DNA of 64,000 bases from Micromonospora coxensis (GTDB lineage Bacteria > Actinomycetota > Actinomycetes > Mycobacteriales > Micromonosporaceae): positions 2,790,001-2,854,000 of the forward strand of contig NZ_LT607753.1 in assembly GCF_900090295.1 (NCBI RefSeq). The letters run 5' to 3'. A program made the position numbers and the translations under genes. A model generated the notes under the pieces. It did no database searches. It was not told the DNA's origin and saw nothing but the letters and a program-made list of their open reading frames with translations. Below are positions 15,732-26,965 of this stretch, in pieces; the first letter of the stretch is position 1, and the number at the start of each line of letters is the position of its first letter.

Positions 15732-16124
15732 TCAGCTGGGGTTGCCGAAGACCCACAGCACGCCCTTCGCGAAGGCGTAGTCGAGGAGGCCCACGATCGT
15801 CAGCACCACCGCGACGAACGTCACCACCACGGCGGTGTAGGTCAGCAGCTCCTTGCGGGTCGGCCAGATGACCTTACGCAGCTCGGCGACCACCTCGCGG
15901 AAGAAACGCGCGATGCGGGCGAAGAGCCCCACCTTGTCGCTCTCGGTGCGGGTCTTCGGCTTGCTGTCGGCAGCCCGCTCCCGGGTCGCGGTGCCGCCCC
16001 GGGAGACCGGCTCGTCCGCGCCGGTGGCGTCGTCGTCGGCGGCCACGTCGTCGACGAGCTCGTCGCGCTCGTCGCGCAGACCCTCGTCGCCGGCGTCCTC
16101 GCCGCGCCGCTTGCTCTCGGCCAC
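15732..16124 (-). CDS. secE: Preprotein translocase subunit SecE
   Basis: The frame is open far upstream, through the tRNA-Trp gene. The real start is the GTG at 16124, preceded by GGAGGG. The 130-aa product has a charged, disordered N-terminal half and the conserved C-terminal core FFREVVAELRKVIWPTRKEL followed by one transmembrane helix (TYTAVVVTFVAVVLTIVGLL). SecE clamps the SecY channel. The long hydrophilic N-terminus replaces the extra helices of E. coli SecE and is normal for actinobacteria. It precedes nusG by 38 bp. Confidence 0.96.
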   Translation of the reverse strand: MAESKRRGEDAGDEGLRDERDELVDDVAADDDATGADEPVSRGGTATRERAADSKPKTRTESDKVGLFARIARFFREVVAELRKVIWPTRKELLTYTAVVVTFVAVVLTIVGLLDYAFAKGVLWVFGNPS

Positions 16125-16335
16125 TTCGCCCTCCGTCGCGGGATGTCGGTCGTACGCCGATGGGCGCACGCGGCGCTGGTCACGCCGGCCGGACCAGCCG
16201 TCCCGCGACGGGCCGCGGCCGGCGGACCGGACGAAGGGGCCCCGATGCCTCGGAACCACCCCGCCGATGCCACCACCACGGGCCGGACGCCGCCGTTCGG
16301 CGGCGCGACCCACGGGAACGGTCAGGCCTGAGGCG

Positions 16336-16408
<73 letters not shown>

Positions 16409-16474
16409 GTGCGGCAACGCTCGCCCCGCTCGGTCTGCACGACCGGGCAGGGGTCACTTGCCCCACGGCGGACC

Positions 16475-16504
16475 AGTGTACGGGTAGCGCCCCGACTTTC
16501 CCAA
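16475..16504 (-). promoter_or_regulatory. Possible promoter of tRNA-Trp / secE
   Basis: On the minus strand TTGGGA and TACACT are separated by 18 bp, 67 bp upstream of the mature tRNA 5' end. Confidence 0.45.
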
Positions 16505-16535
16505 CCGGTCCCGCCCATCACATCCGGAAGACCTG

Positions 16536-16928
16536 TCAGCGGGAGGCGCGCACGAGCGCCCGGGCCTGCGAGAGGACCTTCTCACCGTGGCAGGTGGCGG
16601 TGATGTCGAGCCTGGTCAGGCCCGCTTCGGTGACCTCCTTCACCACCGCGTTCACCTCGATCTCGGTGCCCTCGTCGTCGTCGGGGACGACGACCGGACG
16701 GGTGAACCGGACGCCGAAGTCGACCACCGCGTCGGGCGCGCCGGCCCAGGTGGTGACCGCCCGGCCGACCAGCGCCATGGTGAACATGCCGTGGGCGATC
16801 ACCCCGGGCAGGCCGACCTTGGTGGCGACCCGGTCGCTCCAGTGGATCGGATTGAAGTCGCCCGAGGCCCCCGCGTAGCGGACCAGGTCCGCCCGGGTGA
16901 CCCGGAACGTCTGGGTGGGCAGTTCCAT
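16536..16928 (-). CDS. MaoC-family dehydratase (HadB-like)
   Basis: The 130-aa hot-dog-fold protein carries the hydratase-2 motif: SGDFNPIHWSDRVATKVGLPGVIAHGMFTMAL holds the catalytic Asp and His (residues about 23 and 28). In mycobacteria the equivalent gene, hadB, is the catalytic subunit of the FAS-II (3R)-hydroxyacyl-ACP dehydratase. It follows the HadA-like gene with one base between them, so the two probably form a heterodimer. The position between secE/tRNA-Trp and rpmG is the same as in mycobacteria. This lineage is not expected to make mycolic acids, so the role is more likely in general acyl-chain metabolism. Confidence 0.88.
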   Translation of the reverse strand: MELPTQTFRVTRADLVRYAGASGDFNPIHWSDRVATKVGLPGVIAHGMFTMALVGRAVTTWAGAPDAVVDFGVRFTRPVVVPDDDEGTEIEVNAVVKEVTEAGLTRLDITATCHGEKVLSQARALVRASR

Positions 16929-16929
16929 C

Positions 16930-17376
16930 TCAGGCCTCCCCGCGTACGACGATCTTGGACCAGACGGCGACCACCGGCTCGCCGGCGGCGTCGGTCACGT
17001 CGGTGCGGGTGGTCAGGAACCCGTGCCCGCCCCGGTTGGTGATCTCCTCGATGGTGTTCACGCAGACCAGCTCGTCCCCGGCCACCACCGGCCGGGTGTA
17101 CGCGAAGCGCTGGTCGCCGTGGACCACCCGGCTGTAGTCGACGCCGAGCGCCGGGTCGTCGACGATCTGCTGCGTGGCGGCCATGGTGAGCACCACGGGG
17201 AAGGTCGGCGGGGCGACCACGTCCGGGTGGCCCAGCGACCGGGCCGCCTCCGGGTCGTGGTGCGCGGGCTCGGTGGCGCCGATGGCGGTGGCGAACTCGC
17301 GGATCTTTTCTCGGCCCACCTGGTAGGGGGCGGTCGGCGGATAGGTCCGGCCGACGAAGGACGGGTCCAGGGACAT
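16930..17376 (-). CDS. MaoC-like N-terminal dehydratase subunit (HadA-like)
   Basis: The 148-aa protein has the FAS1-like dehydratase (MaoC N-terminal) fold with YPPTAPYQVGREKIREFA at the N-terminus and VVAPPTFPVV near residue 55. It lacks the catalytic Asp/His pair of HadB, so it is the substrate-binding partner. It is 148 aa, the usual HadA/HadC size. Only one HadA/C-type gene is present here, versus hadA and hadC in mycobacteria. It sits between rpmG and hadB on the same strand. Confidence 0.87.
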   Translation of the reverse strand: MSLDPSFVGRTYPPTAPYQVGREKIREFATAIGATEPAHHDPEAARSLGHPDVVAPPTFPVVLTMAATQQIVDDPALGVDYSRVVHGDQRFAYTRPVVAGDELVCVNTIEEITNRGGHGFLTTRTDVTDAAGEPVVAVWSKIVVRGEA

Positions 17377-17504
17377 GCCGCCGAAACTACACGTACGACA
17401 CGAACGCCGACCCGGACGGGACGCGCGGCCGGAGCCGCGCCATCCGTGCGGATCGGCGTTCGGGGTGTCGCTGCGGGACCGGGCCGGCGAGGGCCGGCCG
17501 TGGG

Positions 17505-17672
17505 TCAGCGGGTCTCGCGGTGGACCGTGTGCTTGCCGTCCCGGGGGCAGAACTTCTTCAGCTCGATGCGGTCCGGGTCGTTACGACGGTTCTTGCGCGT
17601 GATGTAGTTGCGCTCCTTGCACTCCACACACGCCAAAGTGATCTTCGGCCGGACATCGGTCGCCTTCGCCAC
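17505..17672 (-). CDS. rpmG: 50S ribosomal protein L33
   Basis: This 55-aa gene is easily missed because it is short. It starts with GTG at 17672 (GAGGAAGG upstream) and reads [20 protein letters not shown], ending HTVHRETR. The first Cys pair C15-x2-C18 is present, but the second pair of the zinc-ribbon form is reduced to CPRD: the fourth Cys is Asp. Length and the core [11 protein letters not shown] are otherwise typical. It lies upstream of the HadA-like gene, as in mycobacteria. Confidence 0.95.
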   Translation of the reverse strand: MAKATDVRPKITLACVECKERNYITRKNRRNDPDRIELKKFCPRDGKHTVHRETR

Positions 17673-17805
17673 GGCGGAGTGCCTTCCTCGTTAACGGGTA
17701 ACAACTACGGCGCATCAGCCTACGCGGACAATGCGCGGACATGCAAAGTGGGCGCCTGTGGCGCCCGTCCCACCGACCGCCGGGAACGAGCCCGGAGGAC
17801 GAGAG

Positions 17806-17878
17806 TAGCGGTGGCCGGACTTGAACCGGCGACACAGCGATTATGAGCCGCTTGCTCTGCCATCTGAGCTACACCGCC
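17806..17878 (-). tRNA. trnM: tRNA-Met (anticodon CAU)
   Basis: A 73-nt cloverleaf on the minus strand has acceptor GGCGGTG/CACCGCT (one G-U), anticodon stem AGCGG/TCGCT with loop CTCATAA (CAT at 17843-17845) and T-loop GGTTCAAGT. It lacks three G-C pairs before the anticodon loop, so it looks like an elongator rather than an initiator. CCA is not encoded. Confidence 0.95.
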
Positions 17879-17904
17879 GCAGGCGGGTCCAGCCGGACCC
17901 TCTG

Positions 17905-17977
17905 AGCCCCCTTACGGAATCGAACCGTAGACCTTCTCCTTACCATGGAGACGCTCTGCCGACTGAGCTAAGGGGGC
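17905..17977 (-). tRNA. trnT: tRNA-Thr (anticodon GGU)
   Basis: A 73-nt cloverleaf on the minus strand has acceptor GCCCCCT/AGGGGGC, anticodon stem TCTCC/GGAGA with loop ATGGTAA (GGT at 17942-17944) and T-arm ACGGTTCGATTCCGT. It lies 26 bp upstream of tRNA-Met and is probably co-transcribed with it. Confidence 0.96.
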
Positions 17978-18013
17978 CTGCCCGATCACCCCGGGGGGCG
18001 TCGCGCAGGGGAT

Positions 18014-18043
18014 ACATTACACGGCCCCGAGCCGGGGACGAAA
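18014..18043 (-). promoter_or_regulatory. Possible promoter of tRNA-Thr/tRNA-Met
   Basis: On the minus strand TTTCGT and TAATGT are 18 bp apart, with the -10 about 37 bp upstream of the mature tRNA-Thr 5' end. This is an AT-rich island in GC-rich DNA. Confidence 0.4.
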
Positions 18044-18073
18044 TCGGATCCCCCATGGAGACGTCCGCCCAGC

Positions 18074-20602
18074 TCAGGGCACCACTCGCAGGCGGGGCAG
18101 CTCGCCGGCGGAGATCGTCTCCGGGTCCACCTGGGCACCGAACCAGGCCTCCAGGCGCTCGTACGGCAACGGGCGGCTGAACAGGAAGCCCTGGCCGATC
18201 TCGCAGCCGATGTCCTGGAGCAGCTCCAGGGTCAGCTCGCTCTCCACCCCCTCGGCCACCACCGCCAGCCCGAACTGTTGGGAGAGGGTGACCACCGCGT
18301 TGACGATCGCCAGGTCGCCCGGATCGGTCGCCATGCCCTGCACGAACGAGCGGTCGACCTTGACCTCGTGCACCGGCAGCCGGCGCAGGTGCGCCAGGGA
18401 GGAGTCCCCGGTGCCGAAGTCGTCCACCGAGAGCCGGACGCCGAGGTCCCGCAGCCGGCGCAGGGTGGGGATCGGCCGGTCCGTGCCGTCCAGCACCCCC
18501 GACTCCTTGATCTCCAACGTCAGCCGCTGCGGCGGCACGCCGTACTCGTCGAGCAGGTCCCGCACGCGCGCCGGGAAGTGCTGGTCGGTGAGCGTACGGG
18601 CGGAGATGTTGACCGCGACGGCGAGCGACTGGTCGCCGTGGCCCCAGTCCCGACTGCGCCGCAACCCCTCGCGGAGCACGAACTCGGTGAGCCGGCCGAG
18701 CTGGCCGGTGTGCTCCGCCACCGCGACGAAGTCCTCCGGGGCGACCGTGCCGTGCGCCGGGTGCTCCCACCGGGCCAGGCACTCCACGCCGACCAGGAGG
18801 CGGTCCCGCAGCGTCACCTTCGGCTGGAAGTAGACCTCCAGCTCACCCTCGTCCAGCGCGCGCCGCAGGTCCCCGGCGAGCCCGAGGCGGCGCAGCGACC
18901 GGGACTCCAGCGCCGGGCTGAACAGCTGCACGCTGCCGGGCACCGACTTGGCCGCCGTGGCCGCCAGGTCGACCCGTTGCAACAGCGTCGCGGCATCGCT
19001 GCCGTGCTCCGGGTGGACGGCCACCCCGACGGCCGTGTCGACGTCCAGGGTGAGGGCGTCGAAGACCATCTCGTCGCGGATCTGGTCGCGCAGTTGCGCG
19101 GCGAGGTCCAGGGCCGCTTCCGTGCTCTCCAGGCGGAGCGTGACCAGGAACTCGTCGCCACCGGCCCGGCCGACCAGGGCGCTGGACGGGGCGCAGGCGC
19201 GCAGCCGCTCGGCGACCTCGACGAGGACCTTGTCGCCGGCGGCGTGCCCGAGCGACTCGTTGACCTGGCGCAGCCGGTCGACGTCGAACAGCAGCACCGC
19301 GACCACCTCGCCGGGCGCCCGGATCCGCACCGCCTCGTCCAGCGCGCTGGTGATCCGCCGCCGGTTCGGCAGCTTCGTCAGGGCGTCGTGGTACGCGTCG
19401 TGTCGCAGCCGGTCGACCAACCGGGAGTTCTCCAGGGCGACGGCGGCGTGCGCGGCGACCGTCTCGAACACCGGGATGTCGGCGGAGGTGAAGTGGTACG
19501 TGTCGCCGAGCCGGTTGACGACCTCCAGCGTGCCGATGACGGCCTGCCCGGAGCGCAGCGGTACGACGATCAACTCCTTGACCCGGCTGTCCTCGGTGCC
19601 GGTCCGTTGATCCACCTCGGTGCCGAGCTGCCGGCCCGCGGCCACCGTCTCGCCCGTCCGGAGCACCCGGTCCCGCACCGCCATCGGGGCGGGCGCGAAG
19701 TCGAGCAGCCCGGGGTCGTCGACCCGGGCGGTGAGCAGCACCTCGGGGTGCCGCCCCTGCGAGGGGAGCCAGAGGGTGGCGTACTCGGCCTGCATCAGGC
19801 CACGGACCCGGCCGAGGAGCGCGTCAACGAGGGTGCCGTCCTGGCCGCTCTGCGTCATCGCCCGGGTCAGCTCGTACATGTCGCTCAGCGTCCGGTGCTG
19901 GCGGAAGAAGCGGGAGTACGACCGGTACACGAAGGCCACGGCCACCGCCACCGCGGCGAGCAGCAGACTCGCCCAGGCGTTGCTGTCCAGCACCATGAGC
20001 ACGACGAGACCGATGGCGACGTTGACCGCGGCGGTCAGCAGCGTCGGGGCCGCCCGGCGGAGCATGTCCCAGCCGGCCTGCCAGCCCTGGATCAGGCAGA
20101 TGACCCCGCTGACCGCGGCGAGGGCCGCCAGGGCGAAGGTGCTCACCACGACGAAGAGCACGCCCCAGGTCGCCGGGCCGACCCCCTCGATCGGAGGCAT
20201 GGCCAGCAGGACGAGGCTCGCCAGCGAGGTGGTCGCGCCCGCCTTGGCGACGTTGAACCAGGCCTTCGTCGCGGTCAGCCGGCGGCGCAGCTGGCCGATC
20301 CCGGTGGCGAGCGCGGCGACGACGATGACCGTCACCGGCTTGAGGTAGAAGAAGGCCAGGACGAGCGGGATCTCGGTAAGCGTGACGGCCAGCGCCTGGC
20401 GCCGCACGATGAACTGGAGGACCTGGGTGCCCGCCACCACCATCGCGACCAGGACGATCGCGCCGGGGATCAGGTCGTCCGGGCCCGGCGGGTCGACCGC
20501 GCCGAGCACGGTGCAGCAGACGACCGAGAGCAGGGCCATCGGACCGGTGATCAGCCAGGCCGCGTCGGTCGGTCTGCGTGCTGAGGTTTGACTCCGTGCC
20601 AT
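18074..20602 (-). CDS. Membrane GAF-GGDEF-EAL protein (cyclic-di-GMP turnover)
   Basis: The 842-aa protein has about seven membrane segments (residues 15-230), a GAF-like sensor (about 240-395), a GGDEF domain with intact AGGDEF at 480-485, and an EAL domain (about 580-835). The EAL motif reads ECL; the downstream catalytic motifs EIKESG, DDFGTG, VKVDRSFV and EGVES are kept, so phosphodiesterase activity is plausible. No RxxD inhibitory site is visible before GGDEF. It could both make and degrade cyclic-di-GMP. The ATG at 20602 is chosen because GAGGAGCGGG precedes it. A tiny secreted-peptide gene lies 73 bp upstream on the same strand. Confidence 0.93.
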   Translation of the reverse strand: MARSQTSARRPTDAAWLITGPMALLSVVCCTVLGAVDPPGPDDLIPGAIVLVAMVVAGTQVLQFIVRRQALAVTLTEIPLVLAFFYLKPVTVIVVAALATGIGQLRRRLTATKAWFNVAKAGATTSLASLVLLAMPPIEGVGPATWGVLFVVVSTFALAALAAVSGVICLIQGWQAGWDMLRRAAPTLLTAAVNVAIGLVVLMVLDSNAWASLLLAAVAVAVAFVYRSYSRFFRQHRTLSDMYELTRAMTQSGQDGTLVDALLGRVRGLMQAEYATLWLPSQGRHPEVLLTARVDDPGLLDFAPAPMAVRDRVLRTGETVAAGRQLGTEVDQRTGTEDSRVKELIVVPLRSGQAVIGTLEVVNRLGDTYHFTSADIPVFETVAAHAAVALENSRLVDRLRHDAYHDALTKLPNRRRITSALDEAVRIRAPGEVVAVLLFDVDRLRQVNESLGHAAGDKVLVEVAERLRACAPSSALVGRAGGDEFLVTLRLESTEAALDLAAQLRDQIRDEMVFDALTLDVDTAVGVAVHPEHGSDAATLLQRVDLAATAAKSVPGSVQLFSPALESRSLRRLGLAGDLRRALDEGELEVYFQPKVTLRDRLLVGVECLARWEHPAHGTVAPEDFVAVAEHTGQLGRLTEFVLREGLRRSRDWGHGDQSLAVAVNISARTLTDQHFPARVRDLLDEYGVPPQRLTLEIKESGVLDGTDRPIPTLRRLRDLGVRLSVDDFGTGDSSLAHLRRLPVHEVKVDRSFVQGMATDPGDLAIVNAVVTLSQQFGLAVVAEGVESELTLELLQDIGCEIGQGFLFSRPLPYERLEAWFGAQVDPETISAGELPRLRVVP

Positions 20603-20675
20603 CCCGCTCCTCAAGAGGGTCGCGTCAGATCGGCTCGGAACCGCCGGCCGCCGCGAACTCCGCGGCGGCGAGCCG

Positions 20676-20849
20676 TCAGCGGAAGACGACCTGCGAGATC
20701 GACGCCGCCCACTCGTAGTCGAGCGGGGCCGCCCACTCGTAGTCACCGAGAGCATCGCCGGACACGGGTACGAGTCCGGCGACGAGCGCGGCCAGCGCGA
20801 GCGAGGCGAGGGTCATGCCGAGCAGCCGGCCAGGCCTACGACCAGACAT
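20676..20849 (-). CDS. Small exported peptide with duplicated DYEWA motif
   Basis: The 57-aa product starts at ATG 20849 (AGGAG eight bases upstream). It has a basic N-terminus (SGRRPGRLLG), a hydrophobic signal sequence (MTLASLALAALVAGLVPVSG) and a ~27-residue mature part with DYEWA twice, seven residues apart (DYEWAAPLDYEWA), ending ISQVVFR. I recognise no family. Its place directly upstream of the GGDEF/EAL gene suggests co-transcription. Possible roles are a signal peptide, a structural small protein or an envelope factor, all speculative. Confidence 0.65.
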   Translation of the reverse strand: MSGRRPGRLLGMTLASLALAALVAGLVPVSGDALGDYEWAAPLDYEWAASISQVVFR

Positions 20850-21303
20850 CAGTGCGCTCCTGTCGGCAGGGGGAAGACGATGGAGGTTCCACGATGGTGC
20901 CACAGCTGTGTCAGGAGTGAGAAGCCGTGACGGGCGAGGTCCGTCCACCTGCGTGGCGGGGAGAGCCGTCCGGTTGTCGGCGATGGGCCGTCCGGCCAGG
21001 TCACGTCATCACGGCACGGCCCTTCGTCCTGTACAAACGACCAAGGTCACAAACGGGCCCTAACGAGCATAGGCGTACGTGTCGCCCCCGAGTGCGGTGG
21101 GACGCGCGCAGCGCCACGCTACCGACACCCACCGACACATCGACCACCATACCTTCTCGTCACCACCCGGGGTCACTGGGCCGCAAGACCTGTTTGCGAC
21201 AGCCCGGGGCCGGCGCCCGGCAGTCCCCGCAGGTCGGACACGGCGTGCGGTGCGACGCCCGTGACGCTGTGCGACATCGGCGCGACGTGGCACGATCTCC
21301 CAG
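20850..21303. other. Intergenic, divergent promoters
   Basis: About 450 bp with no credible gene. It must hold promoters for the small exported peptide (minus) and the AraC gene (plus). Two direct copies of acaaacg (21033-21039, 21049-21055) sit 16 bp apart in an AT-richer patch and could be a regulator site. Confidence 0.45.
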
Positions 21304-21753
<450 letters not shown>

Positions 21754-21758
21754 CTGCC

Positions 21759-22169
21759 ATGAACCTGACCATCCACACCACCGTCCTGCCGCACACCGAC
21801 CCGGACGCCTCCCTGGCCTTCTACCGCGACACCCTCGGCCTCGAGGTCCGTAACGACGTCGGCACCGGCGCCATGCGCTGGATCACCGTCGGCCCCGCCG
21901 GCCAGCCCGACACGTCCATCCTCCTCGCGCCGCCGGCCGCCGATCCCGGCATCACCGACGACGAACGCCGCACCATCGCCGAGATGATGGCCAAGGGCAC
22001 CTACGGCTGGATCATGCTGGCCACCCCCGACCTCGACGACACGTTCGACAAGATCCAGGCCGGCGACGCCGAGGTCGTCCAGGAACCGATCGACCAGCCC
22101 TACGGCGTACGCGACTGCGCCTTCCGCGACCCGGCCGGCAACCTGGTCCGCATCCGGCAACTGCCCTGA
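21759..22169 (+). CDS. VOC-family (glyoxalase/bleomycin-resistance-like) protein
   Basis: The 136-aa protein has one VOC domain: [21 protein letters not shown] at the N-terminus and [20 protein letters not shown] at the C-terminus. Candidate metal ligands include His and Glu in the beta-alpha-beta-beta-beta repeats, but the second-half Glu is replaced by Arg/Asn positions, so metal binding is uncertain. The ATG at 21759 lies just after the AraC stop. The AraC-VOC-UvrA-like order suggests a response to an electrophilic or DNA-damaging compound. Confidence 0.88.
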   Translation: MNLTIHTTVLPHTDPDASLAFYRDTLGLEVRNDVGTGAMRWITVGPAGQPDTSILLAPPAADPGITDDERRTIAEMMAKGTYGWIMLATPDLDDTFDKIQAGDAEVVQEPIDQPYGVRDCAFRDPAGNLVRIRQLP

Positions 22170-22253
22170 ACCGTTCCCGAGACACCTCACGACCTGCGCC
22201 GCGACGCCGGGCAGTGACCCGCGCAGGCGGCCCGGGCGACAGATGGAGACACC

Positions 22254-24647
<2,394 letters not shown>

Positions 24648-24832
24648 TCCGTCACGCAGCAGGCCCCTGACCGCCGCCTCTGCCCGGCCAGGGCCGGGGC
24701 GCGGCAACCGACTCGACACCGCCGCGACGCGGCACCGGATCGGACGACCAGCAGGGCGAGGTCCGACGCCGGTGGCTCTCGATGGCTGCGCTGCCGGGGA
24801 GAGGATCAGTCCTCGCCCCGAGGTCTGCCCAC

Positions 24833-25087
24833 CTACGGCGCTCCGTCCCACCCCAGCGCGCTTGGCAGGCTACGGATGAAGTCGGCCCGTGCGGGCTCCG
24901 CTGCCGCCAGGCGCGCCAGGACGTCACGGAGTTCCTGGCGTTCGTCGGAATTCATCCGGCCCAGCAGGTGGGCGATCTCCTCCAGGGTGTTGAGGGCGGG
25001 TCGCGCCGCATCCCCGGCCGACTCGACCAACTCCACCAAGGTCGCCGTCGCTGCGACGAGGGCACCGGCAAGGTGTTCGACGATCAC
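24833..25087 (-). CDS. Hypothetical small helical protein
   Basis: The 84-aa product reads as one or two amphipathic helices (ALNTLEEIAHLLGRMNSDER followed by QELRDVLARLAAAEPARADF). The GTG at 25087 has GAAGG just upstream. No family is recognised. The residue composition is more natural than that of the shadow frames around it, but evidence is limited to open frame and plausible start. Confidence 0.42.
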   Translation of the reverse strand: MIVEHLAGALVAATATLVELVESAGDAARPALNTLEEIAHLLGRMNSDERQELRDVLARLAAAEPARADFIRSLPSALGWDGAP

Positions 25088-25403
25088 GCACCTTCGTACC
25101 TGAGCTACCTCCGCTCCACAAAGCGGCCCACGCCGCCCTCGACGGACCATGGCCCGGCGCGCAGCCGTCGAGGAGGTCGGCGCACAGGTGACCGCTGAAC
25201 CTCCATGCCTGGTCGGTGACCGCACCGCGAGCGGGAACCGACGCGGCCGACCTCTGGATCATCAGCTGTGCGCGGTGCCGGTGATCGGACGCTGATGCGC
25301 GACAGCGCAGCGAACTCACGGCAGTGTGTGCGTCGGGGCCTGCCGTCCGGCCGAGACCAAAATGGTTGATCTTCAGCGCCGGAGTGCCGCTAGCATCGCC
25401 GGC
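25088..25403. other. Intergenic, no gene seen
   Basis: About 315 bp between two divergent genes. I see no supportable gene or clear promoter pair. Confidence 0.4.
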
Positions 25404-26132
25404 ATGGCGACGCGGCTTGTGCAGATCAACATGAAGGCTCGGGACGACTCCGCGCTGGGACGTTTCTGGGCGGAGGTGCTCGGCTGGGAGATCTCCAGCG
25501 AGGAACCCGGCGTGACCAACCTCGAACCGGAGGGCATCGTCTACCCCGACCCCGTCGCCGTCTGCATCGACCTGGTCGTCTCATCGGAACCGAAGACGGC
25601 GAAGAACCGCGTGCACGTGGACCTCGCCACCACCTCGGCGGCACATCAGGCGGAGCTGGTCGCGCGCCTGAAGGACCTCGGCGCGACCCCCGCCGACGTG
25701 GGTCAGGGCGATGTCTCCTGGACGGTCATGGCCGACCCGGAGGGCAACGAGTTCTGCGTGCTGGAACCCCGACCGCGCTACCGGGACACCGGACCGATCG
25801 CCGCGGTGGTGGTCGACTGCGTCGATCCGCGAGCCATGGCCCGCTTCTGGGGCGAGGCGATGGACTGGGCCGTGCACGAGGTGACCGACCACCACGCGAC
25901 GCTGCGCTCCGCCAAGGGCGTCGGCCCGTATCTGGAGTTCATCCGCACTCCCGACGTGAAGACCGGGTGGAACCGCGTCCATCTCGACGTCCGGCCGTAC
26001 CCGGGTGACGACCTGGAGGCCGAGGTGGCCAGACTGCGGAGTCTCGGAGCCACCGCCATGGACCTCGACGTCCGGTGGAAGGTCCTCGCCGACCCGGAGG
26101 GCAACGAGTTCTGCCTGCTCACCCCGGGCTGA
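25404..26132 (+). CDS. Two-domain VOC-family protein
   Basis: The 242-aa protein is a tandem of two glyoxalase-like domains. The first runs from VQINMKARDDSALGRFWAEV to MADPEGNEFCVLEP, the second from VVVDCVDPRAMARFWGEAM to LADPEGNEFCLLTPG. Both end with the same DPEGNEFC motif, so they arose by duplication. Such VOC proteins in actinomycetes are of unknown substrate. The frame is open 26 codons further upstream. ATG 25404 is chosen because it gives the domain start ATRLVQINMKA. Confidence 0.85.
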   Translation: MATRLVQINMKARDDSALGRFWAEVLGWEISSEEPGVTNLEPEGIVYPDPVAVCIDLVVSSEPKTAKNRVHVDLATTSAAHQAELVARLKDLGATPADVGQGDVSWTVMADPEGNEFCVLEPRPRYRDTGPIAAVVVDCVDPRAMARFWGEAMDWAVHEVTDHHATLRSAKGVGPYLEFIRTPDVKTGWNRVHLDVRPYPGDDLEAEVARLRSLGATAMDLDVRWKVLADPEGNEFCLLTPG

Positions 26133-26193
26133 CCCTCCTCATCCGCTCACCACGGCCGCGCGGGCGACAGTGGTGAGGCAGCAGCAGACGACG

Positions 26194-26231
26194 AAGGCCC
26201 CTGATCTACGTTTCCGTAGTTCAGGGGCCTT
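26194..26231. terminator. Strong bidirectional terminator hairpin
   Basis: A 17-bp stem with one mismatch (aaggcccctgatctacg / cgtagttcaggggcctt) and a 4-nt loop (GAAA tetraloop on the minus strand) lies between the convergent VOC gene and tRNA-Tyr. It can end both transcripts. Confidence 0.8.
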
Positions 26232-26242
26232 GCGTTGCCTGG

Positions 26243-26323
26243 TGGCGGGTAGAGGATTCGAACCTCTGTAGCTTTCGCGACGGATTTACAGTCCGCTCCC
26301 ATTGGCCGCTCGGGCAACCCGCC
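26243..26323 (-). tRNA. trnY: tRNA-Tyr (anticodon GUA)
   Basis: An 81-nt class II tRNA on the minus strand has acceptor GGCGGGT/ACCCGCC, D-arm TTGCCCGAGCGGCCAATGGG, anticodon stem CGGACT..TCCG with GTA at 26287-26289, a long variable arm and T-arm AGAGGTTCGAATCCTCT. CCA is not encoded. Confidence 0.96.
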
Positions 26324-26361
26324 AGGGCGTACCACCGCACTCGCGCGCGGCAGCGGAGCCA

Positions 26362-26392
26362 AGGATAGCGGTTGTCCCGGGGGTCATCGCAA
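26362..26392 (-). promoter_or_regulatory. Possible promoter of tRNA-Tyr
   Basis: On the minus strand TTGCGA and TATCCT are separated by 19 bp, 39 bp upstream of the tRNA. The -10 is good, the spacing is long. Confidence 0.4.
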
Positions 26393-26470
26393 CCGGGTAC
26401 CGTCAGGGGGTCCTACGCTGGTCAGCGAGGGACATACCAGCACAGACCGCCGGACAGCAGGAGCATGAGC

Positions 26471-26965
26471 ATGGCAGCGAACCCGTCGTTCGACATCGTG
26501 AGCAAGGTCGACCGCCAGGAGGTCGACAACGCCCTCCGCCAGGCGGAGAAGGAGCTCGCGACGAGGTTCGACTTCCGCGGCACCGGCGCCGAGATCTCCT
26601 GGTCGGGCGAGGAGGCGATCAGCCTCCAGGCGGAGACCGAGGAGCGGGTCCGGGCCGCTCTGGACGTCTTCAAGGAGAAGCTGGTGAAGCGGAACATCTC
26701 GATGAAGTCGCTGGACGCCGGCGACCCTCGCCCCTCCGGCAAGATCTTCAAGATCGACGCCAAGGTGATCCAGGGCATCGACTCGGACAAGGCCAAGGCG
26801 ATCAGCAAGAAGATCCGCGACGAGGGCCCGAAGGGTGTCCAGGCGCAGATCCAGGGCGACCAGTTGCGGGTCACCGGCAAGAAGAAGGACGACCTCCAGG
26901 CCGTCATCGCCCTGCTCAAGGGCGAGGACTTCGGCGTCGCCCTCCAGTTCACCAACTACCGGTAG
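26471..26965 (+). CDS. yajQ: YajQ-family nucleotide/cyclic-di-GMP-binding protein
   Basis: The 164-aa protein matches the YajQ (UPF0234) family along its full length: [20 protein letters not shown] at the start, [18 protein letters not shown] in the middle, and [21 protein letters not shown] near the end. Some family members bind cyclic-di-GMP and act with a transcription regulator; others bind tRNA. Of two in-frame ATGs (26465 and 26471) the second is chosen because AGGAG is seven bases upstream of it. It is monocistronic. Confidence 0.94.
   Translation: MAANPSFDIVSKVDRQEVDNALRQAEKELATRFDFRGTGAEISWSGEEAISLQAETEERVRAALDVFKEKLVKRNISMKSLDAGDPRPSGKIFKIDAKVIQGIDSDKAKAISKKIRDEGPKGVQAQIQGDQLRVTGKKKDDLQAVIALLKGEDFGVALQFTNYR

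Noticed and set aside
18074..20602. EAL domain considered dead because the motif reads ECL
   Set aside because: The other metal and catalytic motifs (EIKESG, DDFGTG, VKVDR, EGVES) are intact, and the middle residue of the motif varies in active enzymes.
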